From the NCBI RefSeq assembly GCF_023330685.1, contig NZ_CP097128.1, positions 1,240,001 through 1,304,000 on the forward strand: DNA of 64,000 nt. Direction: 5' to 3'. Below are positions 47,477-54,458 of this stretch, piece by piece (position 1 is the first letter of the stretch; the number at the start of each line of letters is the position of its first letter). This stretch comes from Conexibacter sp. DBS9H8. GTDB lineage: Bacteria > Actinomycetota > Thermoleophilia > Solirubrobacterales > Solirubrobacteraceae. A model generated the notes under the pieces. It saw only the letters and a list, made by a program, of their open reading frames with translations. It was not told the DNA's origin and ran no database searches. The translations under genes and the position numbers were made by a program.

Positions 47477-48439
47477 TCACGGGCGTGTCGAGCGGTAGTG
47501 CTCGCGCCAGATCAGCCGGTAGACGGGTACGAGCCGGGGCAGGTCGCGGACGCCGGGCAGGAACGGGACGAGCACGAAGCCGAGGCTGAGCACGAACATC
47601 ACCGCCATCACCATGATGTCGGCGTTGGGGGAGGTCGAGAACGGCTTGATCTGGTACCACATCGTGTAGAGCCACAGCCAGCCCTGTCCGGGGAAGCTCC
47701 CCGTCTCGTTCATCATTCCCCACTGGTTGCCGAGCAGGTGTTCGGCTCGGGCGCGGGAGGCGAGGGCGCCGCCGTCGGCGAGCAGCATCAGGATCTTGGT
47801 GTAGTCGGTCGAGTAGAACTGGCGGTTGGCCAGGAGGGCGCCGTCGAGGCCGCCGCCCTGGGCGAAGCTCAGCAGCGAGTCCATCAGGGTCGGGACGGGT
47901 CCGAGGTTCGGTCCGTGCACTGCTCGGATCGCCGTGGCCGAGTCCGCGACCTTGGTCAGGGCGCGCTCGTAGGCGTGGTCCCAGGCGAGTTGCCGGGCGC
48001 TGCCGGCCCGGCGGTAGGTTGCCAGTGCGCTGCGCAGGGCGGGCTGGCCCGGGAGGGCGGCAAGTGGCCCGAGCACGTAGTCCTGGGCCGTGTTGATCGG
48101 GTGGGCGATCCCGAGCCAGCTCTGCAGGTGGATGAACGCGAGGTGCTGGGCCTTGGGGCCGTGGTCGTAGGGTGGCCCGTACTCGGCGGTCGTGCTCGTA
48201 CCGTCGAGCTCCCCCATCGCCGTGGAGACGAAGTCGACCGGGTTCTGTCGCGACCAGCTGCGGATCGTCGTCGGTGCCTCGTCCGGTGAGGAGAACAGGA
48301 TCGCCAGGGTGACGGCGATCAGGCCGACGATCGTCACCGCGATCGTCGCCTCCTTGATCAGGTCGTAGGGGCGGTAGGGGCCGTCCCAGTGCCGGGCCGC
48401 GGCGTCAATGGCCCGGGTGCGCTCGCGGTAGGTCATCAC
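47477..48439 (-). CDS. cytochrome b C-terminal-half-like membrane protein
   Basis: The 320-residue protein begins RTRAIDAAARHWDGPYRPYD, has a first hydrophobic helix (ATIAVTIVGLIAVTLAILF), and then a large extracytoplasmic region of about 200 residues. It ends with a second helix (IMVMAVMFVLSLGFVLVPFL) and PGVRDLPRLVPVYRLIWREH, which is the usual end of cytochrome b. It overlaps the N-terminal-half gene by four bases. The quinol-site PEWY motif is not visible, and the large insert is unlike subunit IV of b6f. It probably forms a quinol-oxidising complex with the haem-bearing half; details are inferred. Confidence 0.7.
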   Translation of the reverse strand: MMTYRERTRAIDAAARHWDGPYRPYDLIKEATIAVTIVGLIAVTLAILFSSPDEAPTTIRSWSRQNPVDFVSTAMGELDGTSTTAEYGPPYDHGPKAQHLAFIHLQSWLGIAHPINTAQDYVLGPLAALPGQPALRSALATYRRAGSARQLAWDHAYERALTKVADSATAIRAVHGPNLGPVPTLMDSLLSFAQGGGLDGALLANRQFYSTDYTKILMLLADGGALASRARAEHLLGNQWGMMNETGSFPGQGWLWLYTMWYQIKPFSTSPNADIMVMAVMFVLSLGFVLVPFLPGVRDLPRLVPVYRLIWREHYRSTRP

Positions 48440-49152
48440 TCGGCCTCCGAGACGGGGCCGGGGCTGCCGGCGCTGGCCGTGCCCGCGGCTGTCCCTCGAG
48501 CCGTGGCTGTCGCCGAGGCCGGAGTGGTCAGGTCGGACAGGAGCAGGGGAGGAACGACCCCGTGTTTACGCACGAGCAGGACGTGGGCGGCGACGAGCCC
48601 GACCACCGCGAGCGGGAGCAGGAACACGTGATAGCCGTACATCTGGCCGAAGTTGAGGAGGTTGAAGAACGAACCGATGCCGGTGGCGTTCATCGCGTCC
48701 TTGGCCTGGGTCGAGATCCACTGAGCGTCGAAGTTCTGCTGCGAGATGTACCCGGTGAGCGCGGCGGGGATCGCGACGATGAACGTGATCGCGCCGGTCA
48801 TCCAGACGCGGGCGCGGCCGCCCCGCCAGGCCGACATCCAGAACTTCGCCCACAGGTGGATCACCATGAAGAAGAAGAACAGCTCGACCGACCACAGGTG
48901 GAGGCTGTTGAAGAAGTGCCCGAGGCTGCTCGTGTGCCACCAGCCCGGACCCTTGGTGGCGAGGATCGTGCCGGAGGCGATCACGGTCACGAGTGCCCCG
49001 AGCGAGAGGACCCCGAAGATGTAGATCCACGAGGCGACGTAGCTGGGCTGGGAGTCGGGGAGCAGCTTGTCCGGGGGGAGGGCGGCGAGGGCGCGCCGGC
49101 GCACCCCGACGGTCCAGGACCGCTCCTCCGGGGGCTGGCCGGTGGCGGTCAT
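48436..49152 (-). CDS. cytochrome b N-terminal domain protein (diheme)
   Basis: The 238-residue membrane protein has four transmembrane helices. Histidines spaced as in cytochrome b/b6 are in helix B (LHLWSVELFFFFMVIHLWAK) and helix D (YGYHVFLLPLAVVGLVAAHV), and would hold two haems. The GYISQQNFDAQW loop resembles the Qo-side b6 region. The C-terminus is a Thr/Ala-rich tail. It overlaps its C-terminal partner and, at its start, a 54-residue membrane protein (ATGA). No Rieske protein or c-type cytochrome gene is adjacent in the window. Confidence 0.88.
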   Translation of the reverse strand: MTATGQPPEERSWTVGVRRRALAALPPDKLLPDSQPSYVASWIYIFGVLSLGALVTVIASGTILATKGPGWWHTSSLGHFFNSLHLWSVELFFFFMVIHLWAKFWMSAWRGGRARVWMTGAITFIVAIPAALTGYISQQNFDAQWISTQAKDAMNATGIGSFFNLLNFGQMYGYHVFLLPLAVVGLVAAHVLLVRKHGVVPPLLLSDLTTPASATATARGTAAGTASAGSPGPVSEAE

Positions 49153-49313
49153 GACCGGCCCCGTCGGCGGTGGCCGGGAAACGGGGCGACTAGCGCGATG
49201 AGAAACACGACGAACATCGCAACGATGACGATCAGGTTCGGCACCGACAGATCGATGAACCCCCAGTGCACGTAGCCGGCGTGGCCGTTGAGATTGATGA
49301 TGGCGGCGAACAC
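49149..49313 (-). CDS. 54-residue membrane protein upstream of cytochrome b
   Basis: A GTG at 49313 opens a short frame encoding MFAAIINLNGHAGYVHWGFI, then DLSVPNLIVIVAMFVVFLIA (one transmembrane helix) and a basic tail ending PGHRRRGRS. Its stop overlaps the cytochrome b start in ATGA, which argues strongly that it is translated. Small single-helix subunits are common in cytochrome bc complexes; this may be one. The GHAGYVHWGF segment before the helix is the most distinctive feature. Confidence 0.7.
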   Translation of the reverse strand: MFAAIINLNGHAGYVHWGFIDLSVPNLIVIVAMFVVFLIALVAPFPGHRRRGRS

Positions 49314-49415
49314 GCAGAGAACCCTAGGTCTCCCGTCGGACGCCGTCCATCAGACGATCTCCGGATTCTCGGTGCGGAAACCTACGCGGTCCACGGCCGC
49401 GGGCGGCCGTACGTC

Positions 49416-50147
49416 TCAGCGCTGGACCTGGGAGCCGCCGGTGATGTGCTCGGTCCCGTCGGCCATCCGCACCCACGCCTTGTGTGTGCCGTCGTAGTCG
49501 GGCCCCCACAACAGCAGGGTCGCGGGCTCCCCCCCGACGCGGCAGGGCTCACCTGTCGGCCGCTCCGCGCCGAGCAGGGCGGTGAGGAAGACGTTCTGAG
49601 CCTTCTCGGCGCCGATCGTCGTCGGCTCGCGGTGACCGGGGTGCACCCGTGTCGCGTCCGGGAGCGCGCTGAGGCGTCGCAGGGAGGCCCGCAGGTCCGC
49701 GATTCCGGTCGCCCCGGGGCCGCGGGTCCCCCCGACGGTCCCGGCGAACAGCACGTCCGCGGTGATGACGTCGCCGTCATCGATCAGGAACGCCATGTGC
49801 CCCGCCGCATGGCCGGGGGTGAACAGGCACTCGATCCGGAGCGCCCCGAGGGTGAGCACCTCGTCGTCGCTGAGCAGGTGCTCGACGGTGATCCCCTCGA
49901 GCCGGGCGGCCGTCTCCGGGTGGGCGTAGACGGGCAGTCCGAGGTTGCGGTAGTCGTCGAGCATCACGTGATCGACGTGATCGTGGGTGAGCAGCAGGGC
50001 GAGCAACGTCAGCCCGCGAGCGGAGGCGATCTCAAGCAGGGGGGCACCGACGCCGTTGCCGTCGATCAGGACCCCGTGGCCGGCACCGTCGTCGACGAGA
50101 TAGGCGTTGGTGAGGAAGCCCTCGCTCTCAGTGCGGTGGATCTCCAT
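49416..50147 (-). CDS. MBL-fold metallo-hydrolase (glyoxalase II-like)
   Basis: The 243-residue hydrolase has the metallo-beta-lactamase motif LLTHDHVDHVMLDDYR (HxHxDH), the later zinc ligands in CLFTPGHAAGHMAF and VITADVLFAG, and a C-terminal HPGHREPTTIG. The ATG at 50147 is preferred over a TTG nine bases upstream. It follows the alcohol dehydrogenase gene by 11 bp. A class III dehydrogenase next to an MBL hydrolase recalls the mycothiol-dependent formaldehyde pathway gene pair, where the hydrolase would cleave the S-formyl thiol ester. That role is inferred from context. Confidence 0.83.
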   Translation of the reverse strand: MEIHRTESEGFLTNAYLVDDGAGHGVLIDGNGVGAPLLEIASARGLTLLALLLTHDHVDHVMLDDYRNLGLPVYAHPETAARLEGITVEHLLSDDEVLTLGALRIECLFTPGHAAGHMAFLIDDGDVITADVLFAGTVGGTRGPGATGIADLRASLRRLSALPDATRVHPGHREPTTIGAEKAQNVFLTALLGAERPTGEPCRVGGEPATLLLWGPDYDGTHKAWVRMADGTEHITGGSQVQR

Positions 50148-50158
50148 TCCGAGCAACC

Positions 50159-51265
50159 CTAGTCGAAGTGGATGACCGAACGGATGCCGTCCTGGGCGTG
50201 CATCCGGGCGAAGCCTTCGTTCACCTCGGCGAGGGAGATCCGATGGGAGATGAATGCGTCGGCGTCGATCTCGCCGCCGAGATAGCGCTCGACGAGCTCA
50301 GGCACCTGGTCGCGGCCCTTGACCCCGCCAAAGGATGACCCGGCGACCCGCCGCCCGGTGATCAACAGTCGCGGGATGATGTCGAGCGTCTCCCCCTTCC
50401 CGGCGACCCCGCACATCGTCGCCAGGCCCCAGCCCATCCGCGCCGACTCGACGGCCTCACGCATCACCGACACGAGTCCGGTCGCCTCGAAGGTGTAGTC
50501 GGCGCCCATCCCCCCGGTCGCCTCGAGGACCCGCTCGACCGTGTCCGGACCACCCAACCAGGTGTCGGTCGCGCCGTGGTGGCGAGCCATCGCCAGGCGC
50601 TCCTCGGACAGGTCGACGCAGATGATCTGACCGGCGTTCTGCAACCGCGCCCCGACGACCGCGCCGAGCCCGACCATCCCGGCGCCGAACACGACGACGG
50701 TCGCTCCCGCCTCGACCTTCGCGGTGTACATGGCGGCTCCGATCCCCGTCGACAGGCCGCAGGCGAACAGGCAGGAGGCTTCCAGGGATGCTTCGGGGTT
50801 GATCCGGGCGAGCGCGATCTCGGGCATCACCGTGTGGGTCGCGAACGTCGAGGTTCCCATGAAATGCCGGATCGGCTCCCCGTCCGAGGAGAGGCGGGCG
50901 GTGCCGTCAGGCAGAAAGCCGAGATTCTGCTGCTCGCGGATGGCGAGGCAGAGGTTCGTCTTCGGTGACCGGCAGTGCGCACACTCGCGGCACTGGGGCG
51001 AGAACAGGGTGACGACGTGGTCTCCGACGGTCAGGTCGCGGACATCCGGCCCGACCGCCTCGACGACGCCGGCGCCCTCATGACCGAGCACGCAGGGCGC
51101 GTAGCCGGACGGGTCGACGCCGGAGGCCGTGTAGAGGTCGGTGTGACAGACTCCGCAGGCGACGAGCCGGACCCGCACCTCGCCGGCACGCGGTTCCCCG
51201 AGGTCGAGCTCTCTCAGCACAAGCGGTGCGCCAAAGCTCTCCAACACGGCCGCGGTGATCTTCAT
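50159..51265 (-). CDS. zinc-dependent alcohol dehydrogenase, class III (formaldehyde dehydrogenase)-like
   Basis: The 368-residue medium-chain dehydrogenase has the catalytic zinc ligands in ACGVCHTDLYTASG and VLGHEGAGVVEAVG, the four-cysteine structural zinc site in SPQCRECAHCRSPKTNLC, the class III-like MGTSTFATHTV and GLSTGIGAA segments, and the NAD fold VVVFGAGMVGLGAV. The C-terminal GSSFGGVKGRDQVPELVERY is typical of S-(hydroxymethyl)thiol dehydrogenases. GGAGG at 9 nt favours the ATG at 51265 over the GTG two codons upstream. The thiol cofactor (mycothiol is usual in actinobacteria) is not determined. Confidence 0.86.
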   Translation of the reverse strand: MKITAAVLESFGAPLVLRELDLGEPRAGEVRVRLVACGVCHTDLYTASGVDPSGYAPCVLGHEGAGVVEAVGPDVRDLTVGDHVVTLFSPQCRECAHCRSPKTNLCLAIREQQNLGFLPDGTARLSSDGEPIRHFMGTSTFATHTVMPEIALARINPEASLEASCLFACGLSTGIGAAMYTAKVEAGATVVVFGAGMVGLGAVVGARLQNAGQIICVDLSEERLAMARHHGATDTWLGGPDTVERVLEATGGMGADYTFEATGLVSVMREAVESARMGWGLATMCGVAGKGETLDIIPRLLITGRRVAGSSFGGVKGRDQVPELVERYLGGEIDADAFISHRISLAEVNEGFARMHAQDGIRSVIHFD

Positions 51266-51294
51266 CGTCACTCTCCTCCTCAGGGCTGTCGCCG

Positions 51295-52713
51295 TCAGTC
51301 CAGGCTCGACGGGGCGAAGCAGACGATTGTCGCATCGTCCTCGAGGAGGTCGTCGGAGGCGCTGATGATCTCGTGCTCGAGGGCACGGACGAGCGCCGGC
51401 GGGGTCGCTTGGTCGAGGGAGGCGACCGTCCGCTCGAGGGCGCCGAGCCCAATCTGGCCACCGTCGCGGTGGCGGCGCTCCGTCACCCCGTCGGAGATCA
51501 TCACGACCATCTCACCCTCGCCGAGGCGCTGATGGTGGGCGATCAGGTCCCGTTCGCTCGCCGGGCGTCCGCGTCCGAGGCTGTCGGAGGTGGGGCCCGG
51601 CAGCGGCGTGATGCTCCGGTCGGCGCCGATCAGGTAGGGCACCCCGGGGCCACATCCGATCCACACGAACGTCGCCGCCGGGCCGTGCCAGCGGGCGACG
51701 ATCACGTTGGACACTGCGTCGGGGTAAGGGAGCTCGCGTACGGTCGCGTCCATGTAGCGGATCGTCTCCTCCAGCGGCGCCTCGCGCCGGCGCCGGGCCC
51801 GGAAGGCGCCGAGCGTGACCGCCGCGGTCGCCGCGGCCGCGGTGCCCCTGCCGGCCGCATCGGCGACGGCGATCCACACCCCGTCCGGGTTCTCGGCATA
51901 GTCGAACCAGTCTCCGCCGACTTCGTAGCTGGGGAGGACGTTGCCGGCGAGCAGGCCGCCGGAGACCCGTGCGATCCTGGGTGGGAGCAGGTTCTGCTGG
52001 ATCTCGGAGGCGGCGTTGATGTCCTTGCGCCGGCGCGTCGCGTCGAAGACGTCGGTGTGCACCTCGGCGAGAGCGATGCAGGCAGCCGCCTGGCGGGCCA
52101 GTTCGAGCAACGGCTCGACGTGGGCGTCGAGGGCGAGCAGCACGCCGATCGCCCGCCCGCGCAGCATCATCGGGGCCATCACCGCGCCGGGCAGGTCACG
52201 GCGCAGCCCCTCTCGCAGGAGTGCGAGGCCGTCCCGGGGAATCTCGGGGCCGACCGCGAGCGGAAGTTCGATCTCGGCCGGGAACTCCGGCGACCCGGAC
52301 AGTCGCCGCAGCCGGGTGCCGTCGATGTCGACGAGGTAGATCGCGACGGAGCGGACCCCGGCCTGGCGTTCGGCCTCGGCGACGATCTGCTCCCCGAGCA
52401 GCTGGGGCGGCACCTTGTTGAGCACCTCGGTGACATCGAGGACCGCCGGGCCGAGCCCGGCAAGCTCACCGGCGGGCCGGACCCGCTGGGTCGCGTCGTG
52501 CGTCTCGACCTGGGCGAGCGCCCGCCGCACGGCGATGACCAGGCCGTCCCGGCTGCCGAAGTGGCGGTAGACGGTCGCCCGGGAGACGCCCGCCGCCTGC
52601 GCGATCTCGTCGACGGTGGCGTCGGCCGAGCGTCGCAGCACCGCTGCGGCGACGTCGAGGATCCGGTCACGGTTGTCCCGCGCGTCGCGCCGCCGTCCGT
52701 CTGCCTGTGCCAT
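51295..52713 (-). CDS. TetR-type HTH / GAF / SpoIIE PP2C phosphatase fusion
   Basis: The 472-residue protein has three parts. Residues 15-65 are a TetR-like helix-turn-helix (RDRILDVAAAVLRRSADATV, IAQAAGVSRATVYRHFGSRD). Residues about 100-230 look like a GAF sensor (SVAIYLVDIDGTRLRRLSG, IGVLLALDAHVEPLLELA). Residues 240-470 are a SpoIIE/PPM phosphatase with VGGDWFDYAE, AVADAAGRG, MVVMISDGVTERR and LLEDDATIVCF. The metal-binding aspartates of PPM are present. The ATG at 52713 is chosen because the frame upstream has no homology. It is divergent from a STAS protein, its likely substrate in a partner-switching module. A DNA-binding domain on such a phosphatase is unusual. Confidence 0.82.
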   Translation of the reverse strand: MAQADGRRRDARDNRDRILDVAAAVLRRSADATVDEIAQAAGVSRATVYRHFGSRDGLVIAVRRALAQVETHDATQRVRPAGELAGLGPAVLDVTEVLNKVPPQLLGEQIVAEAERQAGVRSVAIYLVDIDGTRLRRLSGSPEFPAEIELPLAVGPEIPRDGLALLREGLRRDLPGAVMAPMMLRGRAIGVLLALDAHVEPLLELARQAAACIALAEVHTDVFDATRRRKDINAASEIQQNLLPPRIARVSGGLLAGNVLPSYEVGGDWFDYAENPDGVWIAVADAAGRGTAAAATAAVTLGAFRARRRREAPLEETIRYMDATVRELPYPDAVSNVIVARWHGPAATFVWIGCGPGVPYLIGADRSITPLPGPTSDSLGRGRPASERDLIAHHQRLGEGEMVVMISDGVTERRHRDGGQIGLGALERTVASLDQATPPALVRALEHEIISASDDLLEDDATIVCFAPSSLD

Positions 52714-52807
52714 CTGAGAGGTTCTAGCGGACCGCCGGGGGCGGGGGCAACGGCCGCGATCGGTGATCGTCGCAGTCACGATGTCGACCCTGGCGCTGAT
52801 GTCGCAC

Positions 52808-52838
52808 TTGTGTTGCAGATCAGGCGAGTCTCTATAGT
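52808..52838 (+). promoter_or_regulatory. candidate promoter of the STAS gene (TTGTGT-19-TATAGT)
   Basis: TTGTGT at 52808-52813 and TATAGT at 52833-52838 (19-bp spacing) are the best promoter-like pair in the 275-bp divergent region. The predicted leader is about 140 nt and contains a 23-codon frame (52930-53001) whose stop overlaps the STAS start, possibly a coupling leader peptide. Confidence 0.35.
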
Positions 52839-52988
52839 TCTTGTGGGCACCGGAGGCGAGGTACCCAGCCTCTATGTAAGGAACAAGTAAGTGAAACACT
52901 CTGTAACAGATAAGAGAGGGACGGTCGGTATGACGCGGCCAGGCCGCAAGCCGGGCGTCGGCACGCGAGCTGCTCCCTCTCCGGTCCC

Positions 52989-53354
52989 ATGCAAGCGGTA
53001 GGCGTGCCGCAGCGGATCTCGACTTCAGCCTTTACGCTCGACTGGAGTGCCCGCGGCGACCAGGAGGTCGTTCTCAGCCTGCAGGGCGAACTCGACCTGT
53101 CGGTGGCGATCGAAACCCGCCAGCTCGTGGAGGACGCCCTGCGCCAGGCCCAGGACGTGATCATCGATCTGGCCGGCGTCGAGTTCGTCGACAGCACCGG
53201 GTTGGCGACCCTGCTGCGCGCCAAGGAGTTCGCCGACTCCGCCGGGCGCCGGCTGCGGATCGCCGGTCCCGTTCAGGTGCAGGTGCGCCGCGTCCTGCGG
53301 ATCACCGGCCTTGAGCAGGCACTCGCGATCGACCGCGAGGCCGGCGAGGGCTGA
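52989..53354 (+). CDS. STAS-domain anti-sigma factor antagonist
   Basis: The 121-residue protein has the STAS fold of SpoIIAA/RsbV: LSLQGELDLSVAIETRQLVE, VIIDLAGVEFVDSTGLATLL with the phosphorylatable serine in DSTG, and RLRIAGPVQVQVRRVLRITG. Dephosphorylated antagonist frees a sigma factor by binding its anti-sigma kinase. The neighbouring divergent SpoIIE phosphatase is the likely activator. No RsbW-type kinase or sigma-B-type factor is encoded nearby. A GTG at 53004 is an alternative start. Confidence 0.9.
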   Translation: MQAVGVPQRISTSAFTLDWSARGDQEVVLSLQGELDLSVAIETRQLVEDALRQAQDVIIDLAGVEFVDSTGLATLLRAKEFADSAGRRLRIAGPVQVQVRRVLRITGLEQALAIDREAGEG

Positions 53355-53420
53355 CCCGGTCGGCGGGTGAGCGGTCGTCCGCCGGTGAGCGTGTGATCGC
53401 AGGCGGGCGGAGTCGCGTCG

Positions 53421-54269
53421 TCAGGCGGTGGGGACGGGGCGCCGTACGTTCGTGTGCGGGCGGTGGCTGCCCGTTCCGGCGCGGGGCGTCCGGCGACGGA
53501 CCTCGGCCGGCAGGACGGGAACGAGCAGGCGCCGGGTCGACTCAGCCCCAGTGTGCAGGACGATCGTTCGTGCCGGATCCCACCACAACCGGTACTGGCG
53601 ACGGATCCGGGCCGGGAGCCAGCCGATGACGACGAAGTTCGCGACCTCGAGGAGCGGGCGGGCGAGCAGCGGCACCGGCGGGCGCAGCACGATCCGCCGT
53701 CCGAGTTCCCGAGCCGTCGGGGAGACGTGGAGGACGTCTCCGCTGAGCATCTCCCGCGCGTAGGCCTCCAGTCCGGCAAAGCCGACGGGCATCTGCGCGG
53801 GCTCGAGTCCGAACAGCGATCCGACGACCCTCCAGTCCTCCCAGTAGGCATCGAGCTCGGCGGGGGTCAACTCTCCGACGTAGCGGCGATAGACAAGGGC
53901 GCCCGAGTCCGCGAGCGTGGCAATGATCCACAGCAGCAGGTCGGGGTCATCGGCGGCCCAGGGGGTGCCCGCGGGAAATCGCCCGACGGGCTCGGGCAGG
54001 GTCCCGCGCATGCGGGTATGGACGCGACGCACCGCCGCGGTCGCGGCGTCGGCGTCGACGCGCTCTCCGAACAGGATCGTGTCGAGCACCGCTGCCGTCC
54101 GCGCGAGCCGCGGGTAGGGGTCCTCGAGCGCACCCGTCGACATGAAGAAGCCGGCGAAGGCGACCGGGTGGGCGGCCTGCATCAGCAGCGCCCGGGCGCC
54201 GCCAAGGCCGACGAGATACTCCCGGTGCACGCGCCGGATCACCGAGGTGTCGTCGAAATAGCCGGGCAT
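53421..54269 (-). CDS. oxygenase MpaB-family / DUF2236 protein
   Basis: The 282-residue protein matches the DUF2236 (latex-clearing-protein/MpaB-like) family, with VHREYLVGLGGARALLMQAA near residue 18, HPVAFAGFF, the TRMRGTLPEPVGRFPAG segment and DPDLLLWIIATLADSGALVY with the conserved D-L-L-W-I. Members bind haem b and some cleave or oxidise lipids and polyisoprenes. The ATG at 54269 is preferred; a GTG at 54278 is three codons upstream. The frame stays open far upstream, but that part is antisense to zwf and not coding. Confidence 0.85.
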   Translation of the reverse strand: MPGYFDDTSVIRRVHREYLVGLGGARALLMQAAHPVAFAGFFMSTGALEDPYPRLARTAAVLDTILFGERVDADAATAAVRRVHTRMRGTLPEPVGRFPAGTPWAADDPDLLLWIIATLADSGALVYRRYVGELTPAELDAYWEDWRVVGSLFGLEPAQMPVGFAGLEAYAREMLSGDVLHVSPTARELGRRIVLRPPVPLLARPLLEVANFVVIGWLPARIRRQYRLWWDPARTIVLHTGAESTRRLLVPVLPAEVRRRTPRAGTGSHRPHTNVRRPVPTA

Positions 54270-54330
54270 CCTGCTCACATTGTGACCCACCGGGTACGGG
54301 GCCTCCTGGTGCCTTCCGAGGCACCCCCGC

Positions 54331-54407
54331 GGCGGCGGGATGGCGGCGGGATGGCGGCGGGATGGCGGCGGGATGGCGGCGGGATGGCCGCGGGATGGCC
54401 GCGGGAT
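54331..54407. repeat. 11-bp tandem repeat (VNTR-like), 7 copies
   Basis: Five copies of GGCGGCGGGAT followed by two of GGCCGCGGGAT run without interruption between the divergent DUF2236 and zwf genes. The array ends 51 bp before the zwf ATG and 38 bp before its -10 box, so a change in copy number could alter expression or local topology. Confidence 0.95.
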
Positions 54408-54445
54408 GTCGCCCGCGGTCGGGTGTGCCCGAGTCGCGCCGGGGG

Positions 54446-54451
54446 TAAGGT
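54446..54451 (+). promoter_or_regulatory. -10 box (TAAGGT) before zwf
   Basis: TAAGGT ends 7 nt before the zwf ATG, consistent with a leaderless transcript. Confidence 0.45.
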
Positions 54452-54458
54452 GGCGGTC

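Noticed and set aside
54331..54407. CRISPR-like array
   Set aside because: The 11-bp units are directly adjacent, with no spacers and no cas genes.
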